A model generated the notes under the pieces. It was not told where the DNA came from and searched no databases. It saw nothing but the letters and a program-made list of their open reading frames with translations. The position numbers and the translations under genes were made by a program. Positions 27,429 to 37,000 of a DNA stretch of 64,000 bases are shown in pieces. The stretch spans positions 186,001 through 250,000 of the forward strand of contig NZ_JAPWGX010000003.1 in NCBI RefSeq assembly GCF_027213965.1, read 5' to 3'. This stretch comes from Maritalea porphyrae (GTDB lineage Bacteria; Pseudomonadota; Alphaproteobacteria; Rhizobiales; Devosiaceae). The number at the start of each line of letters is the position of its first letter. Positions within the stretch are counted from its first letter, which is position 1.

Positions 27429-30227
27429 ATGCGCCCATCACTGAGAAACTTTGCAGCAATCTTTCTCTTGGCTATTGCCTCGTTTATGGCCAGCCAAAAT
27501 GGGTTCTTTAAGGGCATTGATCATACATTTCGGGAATGGCGTTTTGCCAACCATAGCGTTGATACAACGGGCGAAATTGTGCTGGTTGATATTGATGTGC
27601 GCAGTTTGCATCAGATTGGTCAATGGCCTTGGCCGCGTTGGGTTTACGCGGGGGTGTTGGATCGTCTGGTTGAATATGGCGCTGATGAGATCGCGTTTGA
27701 TGTCGACTTCTCCAGCCGATCAGTCCCGGAAAATGATCAAATGCTTGCTGACGCGCTGGCCAAAGCAGGTGGCTTTACCTATTTAGCAGCACTGCAACAG
27801 CTTGCGTTTAACACCAATGGTGAGCGCGAATTGGTCACCAATCTGCCATTGGAAGAATTTAGAGAGCACTCCGATATAGCTTTGGTGAATGTTGTTACGC
27901 TCAAAGACGGGTTGGTATGGAGTTTTACGAAATATGGGATGATTGAAGACCGCATCGTTCCCTCTTTGCCTACGGTTTTTTCACCGAAAACGGAAAAGAA
28001 CTCCAAAAATAGCTACTTCATCGATTATGCCTTAGATTTGAACTCAATTGATCGCGTGCCTTTGATCGATTTGCTAAATGGACAAATTGACCCAAATCGT
28101 GTGACTGGCAAAAAGGTCATTATTGGGGCGTCGGCTCTCGAACTGGGTGATTTGCTGGAGGTCCCGCACTATGGCCGCATACCTGGGCCATTGGTGCAGG
28201 TGCTGGCGGCTGAAACCCGGCTGCAAAATCGCGAAATTGAAAACGGTGGCTCGGTTCTTGGTTGGGTCGTCTTTCTTTTGCTGGCGCTGTTTGTGTCTCG
28301 TATGCGCAAGCCGCCGGTATTCGGTTTGGCAATGGCGTTCGTTTGCACTTCAGTCTTCGTTGAGGTCCTTGCATCTGTCGCTCAAGCCAACCTGTTGATG
28401 TTCTTTGACACCTTTTGGTTCCATTTTGCATTGGTCTTGGTTTTTGTCCTCAAGGTCCTTGAAGCTATGGATGTTCAGCGCTTGCTTGTTCGGCGCGTTT
28501 CTGACGAGCACTCGCGCATGCAGGTCATTCTTGACCGGGTAGTTGCAGATAACTTTGATGGCGTTGTCATTATAAATAGTGATCTGGTTGTCTTGGCAGC
28601 CAGCCAACCTGCAGAGCAAATGTTTAGTCCCACGCATAGCTTGATTGGGGCAAACACATCTGTACTTCCAGATAAGCTTTATAATGAGGTTTCGCTGGCG
28701 CTTGAACGTTCAAAACAGTTGCGTGAAAACTCGGTTGTGCCCGAAATCTATGTTGTAAAAACCAGTGAGTTTGGCGAGCCAGAATTGGTGATCGAGTACT
28801 CAGTGACGGTTTCCACCATCGCGAAAATCGAAGAAACTAATGTGCGAGAGAAGGCGAAAGATTACGTCGCCTGTCTAACCTTTCGTGATATTACTCATCG
28901 CTACATTCACCAAAAGCGGATGGACTATCTTGCTAATCACGATCCGTTGACAGAGGCCTTTACACGCGCCCGATTGGAAGAAGAGCTTATTGCCTACATT
29001 GGTGATAGCACATCAAACCGACAGCCGCTGACCCTTGTCCTGCTCGACTTGGATCGATTTAAGAACATCAACGAAACGCTTGGGCATGCGGCCGGCGACG
29101 GGGTGCTTAAAGAAGTTGCCAAGCGGATGAACGACTTTGGTCTATACAGCGTTGCGCGTTTGGGTGCTGATCGTTTTGCCGGTGCTTATCCGCAGATTAT
29201 GGACGAGGCACAAGCGGATGAGTTTGCGGAAAAGATCATAGCTTCAATCACGCAACCCTATGCGCTTGATGGTCACCGCGCGTTGTTGGGCGTAAGTGTT
29301 GGTTTAACGGACACGCGAAATTCTGGCTTTTTGCCCAACAACCTGATTTCACACGCTGATATGGCACTCTCCGAAGCGAAGAACATGCCTGGCAATAGTC
29401 ATTTTCTGTTCAAAGCAGAACTTAACGAACGGATCCAAGATCGACAACGGGTCGAAATGGAATTGTTGGACGCCATATCAAAGGATGAATTGCACATTCA
29501 CTATCAACCGCAAGTGGATATGGCGACTGGACTATGCTTGGGGGCGGAAGCCTTGTTGCGATGGCAACATCCGGAAATGGGGGCTGTGCGTCCTGATCGG
29601 TTTATTTCAGTTGCTGAAGACAGCGGCATGATCATTGAAATTGGTCGCTGGGTGCTGGAAAAAGCCTGCATAGACGCAATGACTTGGCCAAAACCGGGCA
29701 AGCTTGCTGTGAATGTGTCGGCGGTGCAATTTGAGTATGGCGATGTGGTCGCAGCGATCAAAAAGGCACTTGAAATTTCAAAGCTACCTGTCGAGCGACT
29801 TGATATTGAAATTACCGAAAGCGTGTTTGTTACAAAGCAGGATAAGTTTATTCAAACACTCAACGAGATCGTTGAAATGGGCGTAGGGGTTGCGTTGGAT
29901 GATTTTGGAACCGGTTACTCTTCCCTGAGCTATCTTAGCCGGTTGCCAGTCGACAAGGTGAAAATCGATCAATCCTTTGTGCGCAACTTGCCTGATGACG
30001 AGCAATCCATGGCGATTGTGCAATCTGTTTTGACGCTGTCCGCTGCAATGGACAAGCGCGTTGTTGCCGAAGGCATTGAGACCGAAGCGCAAGCCTGGGT
30101 TTTGCGCTTGGCAGGATGTGGCATTGGGCAGGGCTATTTGTTCGGGCGTCCGCAAACCAACGAGAGTTTTTGTGAATTCTTGCGCCGCGATGAACCAAGT
30201 GAGTTTTTGCTCAAAGCCACCGGCTAA
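27429..30227 (+). CDS. CHASE2-PAS-GGDEF-EAL sensor, probably a c-di-GMP phosphodiesterase
   Basis: A 932-residue inner-membrane protein. The N-terminal TM is followed by a periplasmic CHASE2 domain (~27-265, with IGQWPWPRWVYAGVLD and the GADEIAFDVDFS pattern), three TM helices (~275-350), a PAS-like segment (~365-470), GGDEF (~500-660) and EAL (~670-925). The GGDEF signature is degenerate, GADRF near residue 578, so cyclase activity is unlikely. EAL is intact (AEALLRW, EITESVF, DDFGTGYSSLSYL, VVAEGIET). It probably senses envelope input through the FecR protein 100 bp upstream and degrades c-di-GMP. Confidence 0.92.
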   Translation: MRPSLRNFAAIFLLAIASFMASQNGFFKGIDHTFREWRFANHSVDTTGEIVLVDIDVRSLHQIGQWPWPRWVYAGVLDRLVEYGADEIAFDVDFSSRSVPENDQMLADALAKAGGFTYLAALQQLAFNTNGERELVTNLPLEEFREHSDIALVNVVTLKDGLVWSFTKYGMIEDRIVPSLPTVFSPKTEKNSKNSYFIDYALDLNSIDRVPLIDLLNGQIDPNRVTGKKVIIGASALELGDLLEVPHYGRIPGPLVQVLAAETRLQNREIENGGSVLGWVVFLLLALFVSRMRKPPVFGLAMAFVCTSVFVEVLASVAQANLLMFFDTFWFHFALVLVFVLKVLEAMDVQRLLVRRVSDEHSRMQVILDRVVADNFDGVVIINSDLVVLAASQPAEQMFSPTHSLIGANTSVLPDKLYNEVSLALERSKQLRENSVVPEIYVVKTSEFGEPELVIEYSVTVSTIAKIEETNVREKAKDYVACLTFRDITHRYIHQKRMDYLANHDPLTEAFTRARLEEELIAYIGDSTSNRQPLTLVLLDLDRFKNINETLGHAAGDGVLKEVAKRMNDFGLYSVARLGADRFAGAYPQIMDEAQADEFAEKIIASITQPYALDGHRALLGVSVGLTDTRNSGFLPNNLISHADMALSEAKNMPGNSHFLFKAELNERIQDRQRVEMELLDAISKDELHIHYQPQVDMATGLCLGAEALLRWQHPEMGAVRPDRFISVAEDSGMIIEIGRWVLEKACIDAMTWPKPGKLAVNVSAVQFEYGDVVAAIKKALEISKLPVERLDIEITESVFVTKQDKFIQTLNEIVEMGVGVALDDFGTGYSSLSYLSRLPVDKVKIDQSFVRNLPDDEQSMAIVQSVLTLSAAMDKRVVAEGIETEAQAWVLRLAGCGIGQGYLFGRPQTNESFCEFLRRDEPSEFLLKATG

Positions 30228-30294
30228 TGGCCATGCCGTTGCCATTTTCGGCAAATATCATGTCTTCCTTATCTTTCAACAAATGGATCCTATT

Positions 30295-31386
30295 ATGCGT
30301 TTTTGCTCGCGGCTTGTGTTTCTGCTGGTTTGTTTTTTTGGTGCGGGAGCTGCTCAGGCACAGAATATTCGTGAAATGGCTGGCCAGATGATCTTGATCG
30401 GGTTTTCGCACGACAGCGCAAAGTCCGATCAGCAGTCGCAATTGCTCGCTTTGATCCGCAATGGGCAAATCGGCGGCGTGATGTATTTGAAATACAACGT
30501 TAAAAGCCTTGCCGAAGTTAGCAAGATGAACAAAGCTTTTTTGCAAACTGGTAGTGACTTTCCCCCTTTTATCGCCATTGATCAAGAAGGTGGTGTTGTT
30601 GAAAGATTGACGAGTTCTGTAGGATTTGAGGAAATCCCAAGAGCGCGCGACGTTGCGCTGAATATGAACAAAGATAGTGCCTTATCGCTTTACACCGACC
30701 TTGCAAAGCGGATGAAAAAACTAGGGTTCAACACTAACTTTGGTCCTGTTGTTGATCTGATTGCAAATCCAAATAACCCCATTATTGCTAAATATGGCCG
30801 CGCTTATTCCTCGCGCGCTGACATAACATCAAAGTTTGCACAGGCCTTTGTTGATGGGCATCACCGCGCCGGGATGGTTACGGCGCTAAAACATTTTCCC
30901 GGTCATGGCTCCAGTGCTGCGGATTCGCACCTCGGGTTTGTAGACATTTCAAGCAGCTGGACAAGTGCGGAGTATGAACCTTTTGAAACGCTGATCGGGG
31001 CAGGCAAAGCCGATATGATCATGGCTGGTCACCTTTATCACAGTGGATATGTGCGTGAAGGTGAGGGGCAAGTGCCGGCAAGTCTTTCCCCTGTGGCGCT
31101 GACCAAAGTGTTGCGCCAAGGCATGGGCTTTGATGGTGTGGTGATTTCGGATGATATGGAAATGGGCGCGATTACAAAACACTATGGTTTTGAGGAAGCT
31201 ATTGTGCGTGCGGTGAACGCGGGCAACGATATTTTGTTGTTTTCTAATACCGTGAAGCCGTCGTTGGGCCTACCGAAGCGCATTTTGGATGTGCTGGAGG
31301 CTGAGGCGCGCCGCGATCCTACATTTGCTGACAAAATCTCAGCGAGTTACAGACGCATTGTTGCCCTAAAATCGCGCTTAAACTAG
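30295..31386 (+). CDS. Exported glycoside hydrolase family 3 (NagZ-like beta-N-acetylhexosaminidase)
   Basis: A 363-residue enzyme that likely removes N-acetylglucosamine from peptidoglycan fragments or chitin oligomers. FIAIDQEGGVVERL, the KHFPGHGSSAADSHLG loop (His-Asp acid/base region) and VISDDMEMGAI, with the nucleophile Asp, define family 3. The N-terminus MRFCSRLVFLLVCFFGAGAA is a signal peptide, so the enzyme is exported, unlike cytoplasmic NagZ. The frame runs back to 30061 inside the previous gene; ATGs at 30283 and 30295 are both possible, with no strong ribosome site. It could feed the nagB pathway at 20.6 kb. Confidence 0.88.
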   Translation: MRFCSRLVFLLVCFFGAGAAQAQNIREMAGQMILIGFSHDSAKSDQQSQLLALIRNGQIGGVMYLKYNVKSLAEVSKMNKAFLQTGSDFPPFIAIDQEGGVVERLTSSVGFEEIPRARDVALNMNKDSALSLYTDLAKRMKKLGFNTNFGPVVDLIANPNNPIIAKYGRAYSSRADITSKFAQAFVDGHHRAGMVTALKHFPGHGSSAADSHLGFVDISSSWTSAEYEPFETLIGAGKADMIMAGHLYHSGYVREGEGQVPASLSPVALTKVLRQGMGFDGVVISDDMEMGAITKHYGFEEAIVRAVNAGNDILLFSNTVKPSLGLPKRILDVLEAEARRDPTFADKISASYRRIVALKSRLN

Positions 31387-31532
31387 GCTGAAGTTGGTTT
31401 TGAGATCGAGATCAAGATCCAATTGGCAATGAGGCTTTTGCTTGGCGCGTTTGATCGCTATACATTGTCATAAATCTGAAGCCGGAATCGCATTTATGAT
31501 GCGGCACAGCAGAACATGAAACGAGCGCAAGA

Positions 31533-32333
31533 ATGACAGAAGAAACCCAGTCAAAACACGTCAAAGCATTATTTATATCTGACGTGCACTTGGGCATGAA
31601 AACGATCCGTGTTGATCAGCTTCTTGATTTTCTGCGCTGCTACGACGCGGAAACCATCTATCTTGTGGGTGATATTATCGACGGTTGGCGCTTGCAAAAG
31701 AACTGGCGCTGGCCTGCAACCTACAACATTTTGCTGCAAAAGCTGTTGCGCAAAGCGCGAAAAGGCGCCCGCATTGTTTATTTGCCCGGTAATCACGACG
31801 AGTATTTGCGCAACTATTTGGGTACCCATTTCGGTGATATCGAAATTGTGGACCGCACGATTCATCACGGGGTTGATGGCAAACGCTATTTGGTTATTCA
31901 CGGCGATCAGTTTGACGTTGTGGTGCTGCATGCCAAATGGTTGGCGCACTTGGGTGATTGGGCATATAACGCCGCGCTGCGGCTCAACATTGGTATTAAT
32001 TTTATCCGTCGCAAAATGGGCTTTGGCTATTGGTCGCTTTCCGCATGGGCAAAGCACAAGGTGAAGAATGCAGTTAGTTTCATTGGCCGTTACGAAGAAG
32101 CCTTGGCGCTTGAAGCAAAGCGGAGTGGTGTTGATGGCGTGATTTGTGGGCATATTCACCACGCCGATATTCACGATGATTATGGCACACGCTACATCAA
32201 TACAGGTGACTGGGTGGAAAGCTGCACAGCCATTGTTGAACATCACGATGGCGAGTTTGAATTGATCCGTTGGACTGAAATGGCGCCACCAAAAACTGAA
32301 GCACGTCCCAAAAAATCACAAAAAGTGGCCTGA
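31533..32333 (+). CDS. LpxH-like metallophosphoesterase
   Basis: A 266-residue calcineurin-like phosphoesterase related to UDP-2,3-diacylglucosamine diphosphatase of lipid A synthesis. The metal ligands are all visible: SDVHLG near the start, VGDIIDGW, LPGNHDEY, VIHGDQFD and GHIHHAD. It is slightly longer than E. coli LpxH, and alphaproteobacteria often use LpxI for this step, so the exact substrate is uncertain. The Lys-rich C-terminal tail is unstructured. The ribosome site is weak (GAGCG). Confidence 0.8.
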   Translation: MTEETQSKHVKALFISDVHLGMKTIRVDQLLDFLRCYDAETIYLVGDIIDGWRLQKNWRWPATYNILLQKLLRKARKGARIVYLPGNHDEYLRNYLGTHFGDIEIVDRTIHHGVDGKRYLVIHGDQFDVVVLHAKWLAHLGDWAYNAALRLNIGINFIRRKMGFGYWSLSAWAKHKVKNAVSFIGRYEEALALEAKRSGVDGVICGHIHHADIHDDYGTRYINTGDWVESCTAIVEHHDGEFELIRWTEMAPPKTEARPKKSQKVA

Positions 32334-32490
32334 GGTGGCTATGTCGCTTTAAGCGGTTTTGGCCAATTTTGGGCGTCAGATCGTTTAAATTTTTAAAATT
32401 TTCTCATACCAAAGTATAAAACTGCTTGCTCCAATGTGAAAATCGGGGCAACCATGCCAAGCTTCTTGCACGTCTTCCAAGGTTTGGCTC

Positions 32491-33705
32491 ATGTCCATCG
32501 GTGTTCTTTCGCGCTTGTCCTCCTCTGAGGCACGGGCGTCATACTATTACGGTTCCATGTTTTTGGCGGTTGGTGTGGCTGTGCCTTTCTTGCCGCTTTG
32601 GTTGCGCCACAAGGGGTTCAGCGACGCAGATATCGGCATTCTAAACGCGATACCTGTGTGGACGATGGTGTTGATCAACATCTTTGTGGGGCGCTTGGCA
32701 GATAAAGCAAAAGACTGGCGACAAGTTATTTTGCTCTGCAGTTTGATTGCGGCGTTTGCGCCGTTCTTTTTGTTTGCCACAAATGACGTATGGCCAATCA
32801 TTGTTGTTTGGACCTTGTGTGTGCTGCCGGTCATGGCATTGTCTCCAATCATTGATGCGGCCACGGTGCGCATGACCAGACGGCGCGGCTCCGATTTTGC
32901 GATGATCCGCGTTTGGGGAACCGTTGGTTATGTGGCTGCCAATTTGATTGGTGGATGGTATTTGGGGTGGGCAGGCATTGCGTTGTTTTTGCCCCTGTTT
33001 GTCGGTCTAAGCTTTTTGCGCGGCATGGTGGCTTTTCAGCTACCCGCTTTTAGAGCCACAGCACCAGAAGACGCGCAAATGAAAGAAGAGGCCAAACACG
33101 CGCCGCCGCCGCATCCTCTGCAGGCGCAAGAATTTCGGCATATGTTTCGCCCCTGGTTTGTACTCGCCATCATTGGCTCGGCGCTGATTACCGCTTCTCA
33201 CGGCCCGCTCTATACTTTTGGTTCTCTGTTGTGGGACCAACAAGGCATCGGCAAAGAAGTCATTGGCCCCTTATGGGCGATTGGTTCTGCTGCTGAAGTC
33301 TTGGTGTTTTTGGCGTTTGCGCGGATTGCACGACGATTTTCGGCCCGTCATTTGATCCTGTTTGCAGCCTTTATGACGTGTTTACGTTGGTTTGGCATGA
33401 CACTTGAATTGCCCGTTTATGGCTATTTCATCTTGCAAATGCTGCACGCTTTTTCTTTTGGTGTAACTTACTTGGGCACTTTGAATTTCGTGGCCAATTG
33501 GACAGCTGAGAAATTTGCCGCTGAAGCACAAAGCACCGTGCAGGTTCTCGCGCAGGGGTTGCTGGCCACTTTGGTGTTTGGCTTTGGTTTTGTTTATGCC
33601 CAATTGGGGGCGCATGCCTTTGGCTTGTCTGCAGCGATTGCTGCAATCGGTGGGCTTTGTGTCATGGGATCGCTCTTGCTGGTCAACCCACGTTCTGAAG
33701 CTTAG
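32491..33705 (+). CDS. MFS transporter (MFS_1-like)
   Basis: Twelve-span inner-membrane transporter of 404 residues. The first loop shows the conserved FVGRLADKAKDWRQ (GxLaDrxGrr-like) motif between TM2 and TM3, and a charged central loop at about 190-215 (AKHAPPPHP) separates the two halves. It resembles the 3-phenylpropionate/HcaT-like group, but the substrate cannot be read from the sequence. AAGG lies about 10 nt before the ATG. Confidence 0.88.
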   Translation: MSIGVLSRLSSSEARASYYYGSMFLAVGVAVPFLPLWLRHKGFSDADIGILNAIPVWTMVLINIFVGRLADKAKDWRQVILLCSLIAAFAPFFLFATNDVWPIIVVWTLCVLPVMALSPIIDAATVRMTRRRGSDFAMIRVWGTVGYVAANLIGGWYLGWAGIALFLPLFVGLSFLRGMVAFQLPAFRATAPEDAQMKEEAKHAPPPHPLQAQEFRHMFRPWFVLAIIGSALITASHGPLYTFGSLLWDQQGIGKEVIGPLWAIGSAAEVLVFLAFARIARRFSARHLILFAAFMTCLRWFGMTLELPVYGYFILQMLHAFSFGVTYLGTLNFVANWTAEKFAAEAQSTVQVLAQGLLATLVFGFGFVYAQLGAHAFGLSAAIAAIGGLCVMGSLLLVNPRSEA

Positions 33706-33851
33706 CAAACGCGCTGTTTTGATTTCGACTGGGGTAGTTGTTGTTTGCCTCCTTTGTCCGGGCTCGTTGGCCGGGACGGTGCGCGGATCAAGGCCCAGAA
33801 CATGACCTGATCTGACCGCAAAATATAAAACAAACACTCACCCAGCTTACC

Positions 33852-33872
33852 GTCCCGCGCTTGATGCGGGAC
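33852..33872. repeat. Extragenic palindrome with TTGAT loop
   Basis: GTCCCGC and GCGGGAC flank GCTTGAT. It has the same design, GC-rich arms around a TTGA-containing loop, as the palindromes at 46832 and 48145-48338. It is the only notable element, besides the terminator at 33950, in the 305-bp gap between the MFS gene and the GPR-like gene. Confidence 0.65.
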
Positions 33873-33949
33873 CAATAATTGTGGGTGTTGGTTTGCGCGC
33901 GCGTATTTGGTCCCCGTCTTTTCCGCGGTCGATTTAGCAAGTTTGCATG

Positions 33950-33982
33950 AAAAAGCCCGCATCAAACGATGCGGGCTTTTTT
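33950..33982. terminator. Bidirectional terminator between the MFS and GPR-like genes
   Basis: GCCCGCATC pairs with GATGCGGGC over 9 bp with a 4-nt loop, flanked by A5 on the left and T6 on the right. It can end transcription from both strands and lies 28 bp past the stop of the minus-strand GPR-like gene. Confidence 0.93.
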
Positions 33983-34010
33983 GAATTTGTCAGCTAGTTC
34001 GAACTCGCTT

Positions 34011-37000
34011 TTAGCCAATGCGGCCAAATGCGTGGGCAAGCATTGTGTAGACCTTGCCCCGGTCGGAGGTGAGCTGCGCTTGCGTGTCGCGGACAGGGTT
34101 TTGTCCACTTGCGGCTTCGCGCAGCAGCAATTCGAACTCGCTCATGAAATCGCGTGCTGTATTGGCAAACTCATCATCGCGCTTTAGTTTTTTGCGCACG
34201 TCGTCAAATGTGCCTTGGCCAGCAAGGGTGTAAAGGCGACGTGAGAAGACTTCGGTTTGCCCATTTTGATAACGCATCCACGCGTCTTCCAGCGCTTTTT
34301 GGTCCACAGCAGCAATCATTTCGCTTGTGAGGCTATTGAGGTTGCCACCGCGCTGTTGTTGCTGTGTTTCGGCCTGTTGGTTGGCTTCAGCGTTACGCAA
34401 TAGGCTGCGCACCCAGCTGTCTCCATCCTGATTTTGTGCAGGAGCTGGTTTGGGTTGAACCGGCGCAGGTGCTGCGCGTTCTGGTGCAGCTTGCTGGCGC
34501 AAGGGCTGGCGGGCAGCCGCTTGGGCCTGCGTTTTTTGCTGTTCAGCTTCAATCTGACGTTCCAGCAGGGCGGCGATCTGTTCTGAAGATATATCCTCAT
34601 CGCGTGCCGGTGTTGCTGGCTCTGGATTGCGTTTTGGCGGCGTTGGCCGGCTTTGTTCCACGGGACGCGGTGCAGGTTGTTGCACTTCTTGTTGCACTGG
34701 CTGGCGCGGAATTTCGCGTTTTGGTGCAGGAGGTGTCGGCTCCTGGCGTGTGGGGGCGGCAGCTGCTGTGTAGCTGTGTGAACTTGATTGGGCGTTGACG
34801 ATGTTATTCAACTCGCTCAAAGCTTCAATTTGCTCAGCAACTACGCGGCGCATGGCGGCAGCGCTTGCTTTTGTTTCTTCAGGCAGCTCAAGCATACCGC
34901 GCTGCAATTCGCCACGGGTGGCTTGCAGTTCTTCGTTCATTTGGCCGGCAGTTTGGCGCATAGCTTGTGCCGTTTCGTTGAACTGAGCGGTGGCCTGGCG
35001 GATAGCGTCTTGCATTTCTTCCACCAACGCTTTTTGCGTCTGCTGAACAGCTGCTTGCGCGCGCTGGCTTTCGATGCCTGCAGTTTCGGTGAGGGTGCGC
35101 AGGTTGTTGGACACAGATGAAGATGCACCGCGAACTGTTTCGTCCAACGCTTCTTGTGTTGCGTTGATCCGTTGTTCTGCCTCGTTGACTGTTTCAGCCA
35201 ATGAGCGGGCAAAGATCCGCAGACGAGAGTCAATTTCTTCAGCGCGGTTTGTAAAGCCTTGTGCCAATGCATCAAGTGCAGTGCGGCCGCCTTCAATGGT
35301 TTCAATAGATACCATGCTGGCGCTTGTAAGGTCGCGTGCGGCATCGGTGAAGCCGTGTGCTTGCCCTTCAAGTGAATGTTTGACCTCGCCAACTTCTGCC
35401 AACAATCCGCTGATCGTGGCTTGGAGGGCAGAAACGTGATCGCTCATCAAGCGACCCGCGTCATCGGTGCCTGCAAGCGCGTCGCGTACTGCATCTGAGT
35501 AGCGGGCAGTGTGCTGGCCGATGTTGCCTTCAAGCGTTGCCAAATTATTGCCCGATGTCTCAAGCACCTGCTGCAAGAGCATGTTTGAATCGTTGAGTTT
35601 GGCCAAGGCGCGCGTCACATCTTCTTCAATGCGAGCTGTTGAGGTGGACATAATGTCCTCAGCACTGATGGCAGAGCTTTCAAGTGCGGCATTGAGCACG
35701 TTTTTATGGTTGGCCAAACGGTCGTCGAGTTCGTTGGCTTTTTGATCAATCAATTTCGACAGGGTTTCAGACTGCAAGGCGACAATGCGGTTCATATTGC
35801 TTGATTTGTCAGCAAGCTCTTGAGCCGTGGCGACGCCACGCACTTCCACCAAATCTTGCAATTTGTCGCTTACAGCGTTCATTTGCTGCATGGCGTTGCG
35901 CACCAATTGGTCCATGCGGGTTGCGGTCACTTCCACATCAGAGGAAATGTCAGCGGTCATGCCGGCAAGTTTTTCCTCAAGCGATGCAGCGATGCGGCCC
36001 GCGCCTTCATCGATGTTTGACATGGTTTTGCCAAGGGCTGAGGAAACCGAAGAGTTGATTTCGTTCAAGCGCTCTGCTGTTGCGTTTGCACGCGCTGCAA
36101 TTGTGTCTGGCAAGGTGCCGAGTTTTTCGTCGATCGTGCGGCTGAAGTTTTCAGCCGTTGCTGCCAAGCTTGTTTCGCTCTGTGTTGCGCTTGATTCAAT
36201 GTTTTCAACCGCGCTGCTGGCGGATGCGGCAAGGCGTTTTTCACTATCACTGATGCGGCCTTCAACAGATTTGTTCAAGCTGTTGAGCGTTGCCGCCAAG
36301 CGCTGCTCGCCGTCAGAAACGCGTGTTTCAACACTTGAAGCAAGGTTTTCAACAGTAGAGGACAAGCGCTGTTCGCTATCTGCCACACGGGTTTCAACAG
36401 TTGACGTAAGATTTTCAACTGACGAAGACAGACGTTGCTCGCCATCTGACATCCGGTTTTCAATGGATGAAACAAGGTTTTGCGTCGCTTCGTTGAATTG
36501 GGCTTCGCTTCCGGCCACGCGCTCTTGAATGCTGGACGTGAGCTGATTGACCGAGGTGGTGAGGCGTTCTTCGGTTTCTGCCACACGCTCTTCGGTCTCA
36601 CTTGTGAGCCCTTGCATGGTCATTGTCAGGCGGGCTTCGCTATTCGACACGCTATTTTCAATAGACGATGTGAGGTGCTGGGTTGCACGGCCAAGTGTTT
36701 CCGCAGATTTGAGAACGCGGCCTGCAATGGTTTTATCCAATTGCGTTGTGGCTGTTTCAAATGTCTCAGTTGACTGGGAAAGGGCGTTTTCAACTTTGCC
36801 AGCCAGACGGTCGGTGCTTTCTTCGATGCTTGAAATAGCGCTGGTCACTTTGCCAGCCACGCCATGTTCAGCGTCTGAGAGACGGGCAATCGCGCCATCA
36901 ATTTCAGTGCCAAGGTGCGCATTCACTTCAGCAACTTTGTTCTCGATCATGGAAGACACTTGCTGGGTGCGTGTTTCCATTGTTTGGTTCACGTTGCGCA

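Noticed and set aside
35827-36528. A 233-codon plus-strand frame opposite the GPR-like gene
   Set aside because: It is the antisense of the 22-residue repeats, with Ser/Arg/Cys-rich composition and no start signals.
36231-36692. Regular 66-bp periodicity, considered as a CRISPR array
   Set aside because: The repeats are in-frame coding units without unique spacers or palindromic repeat ends.
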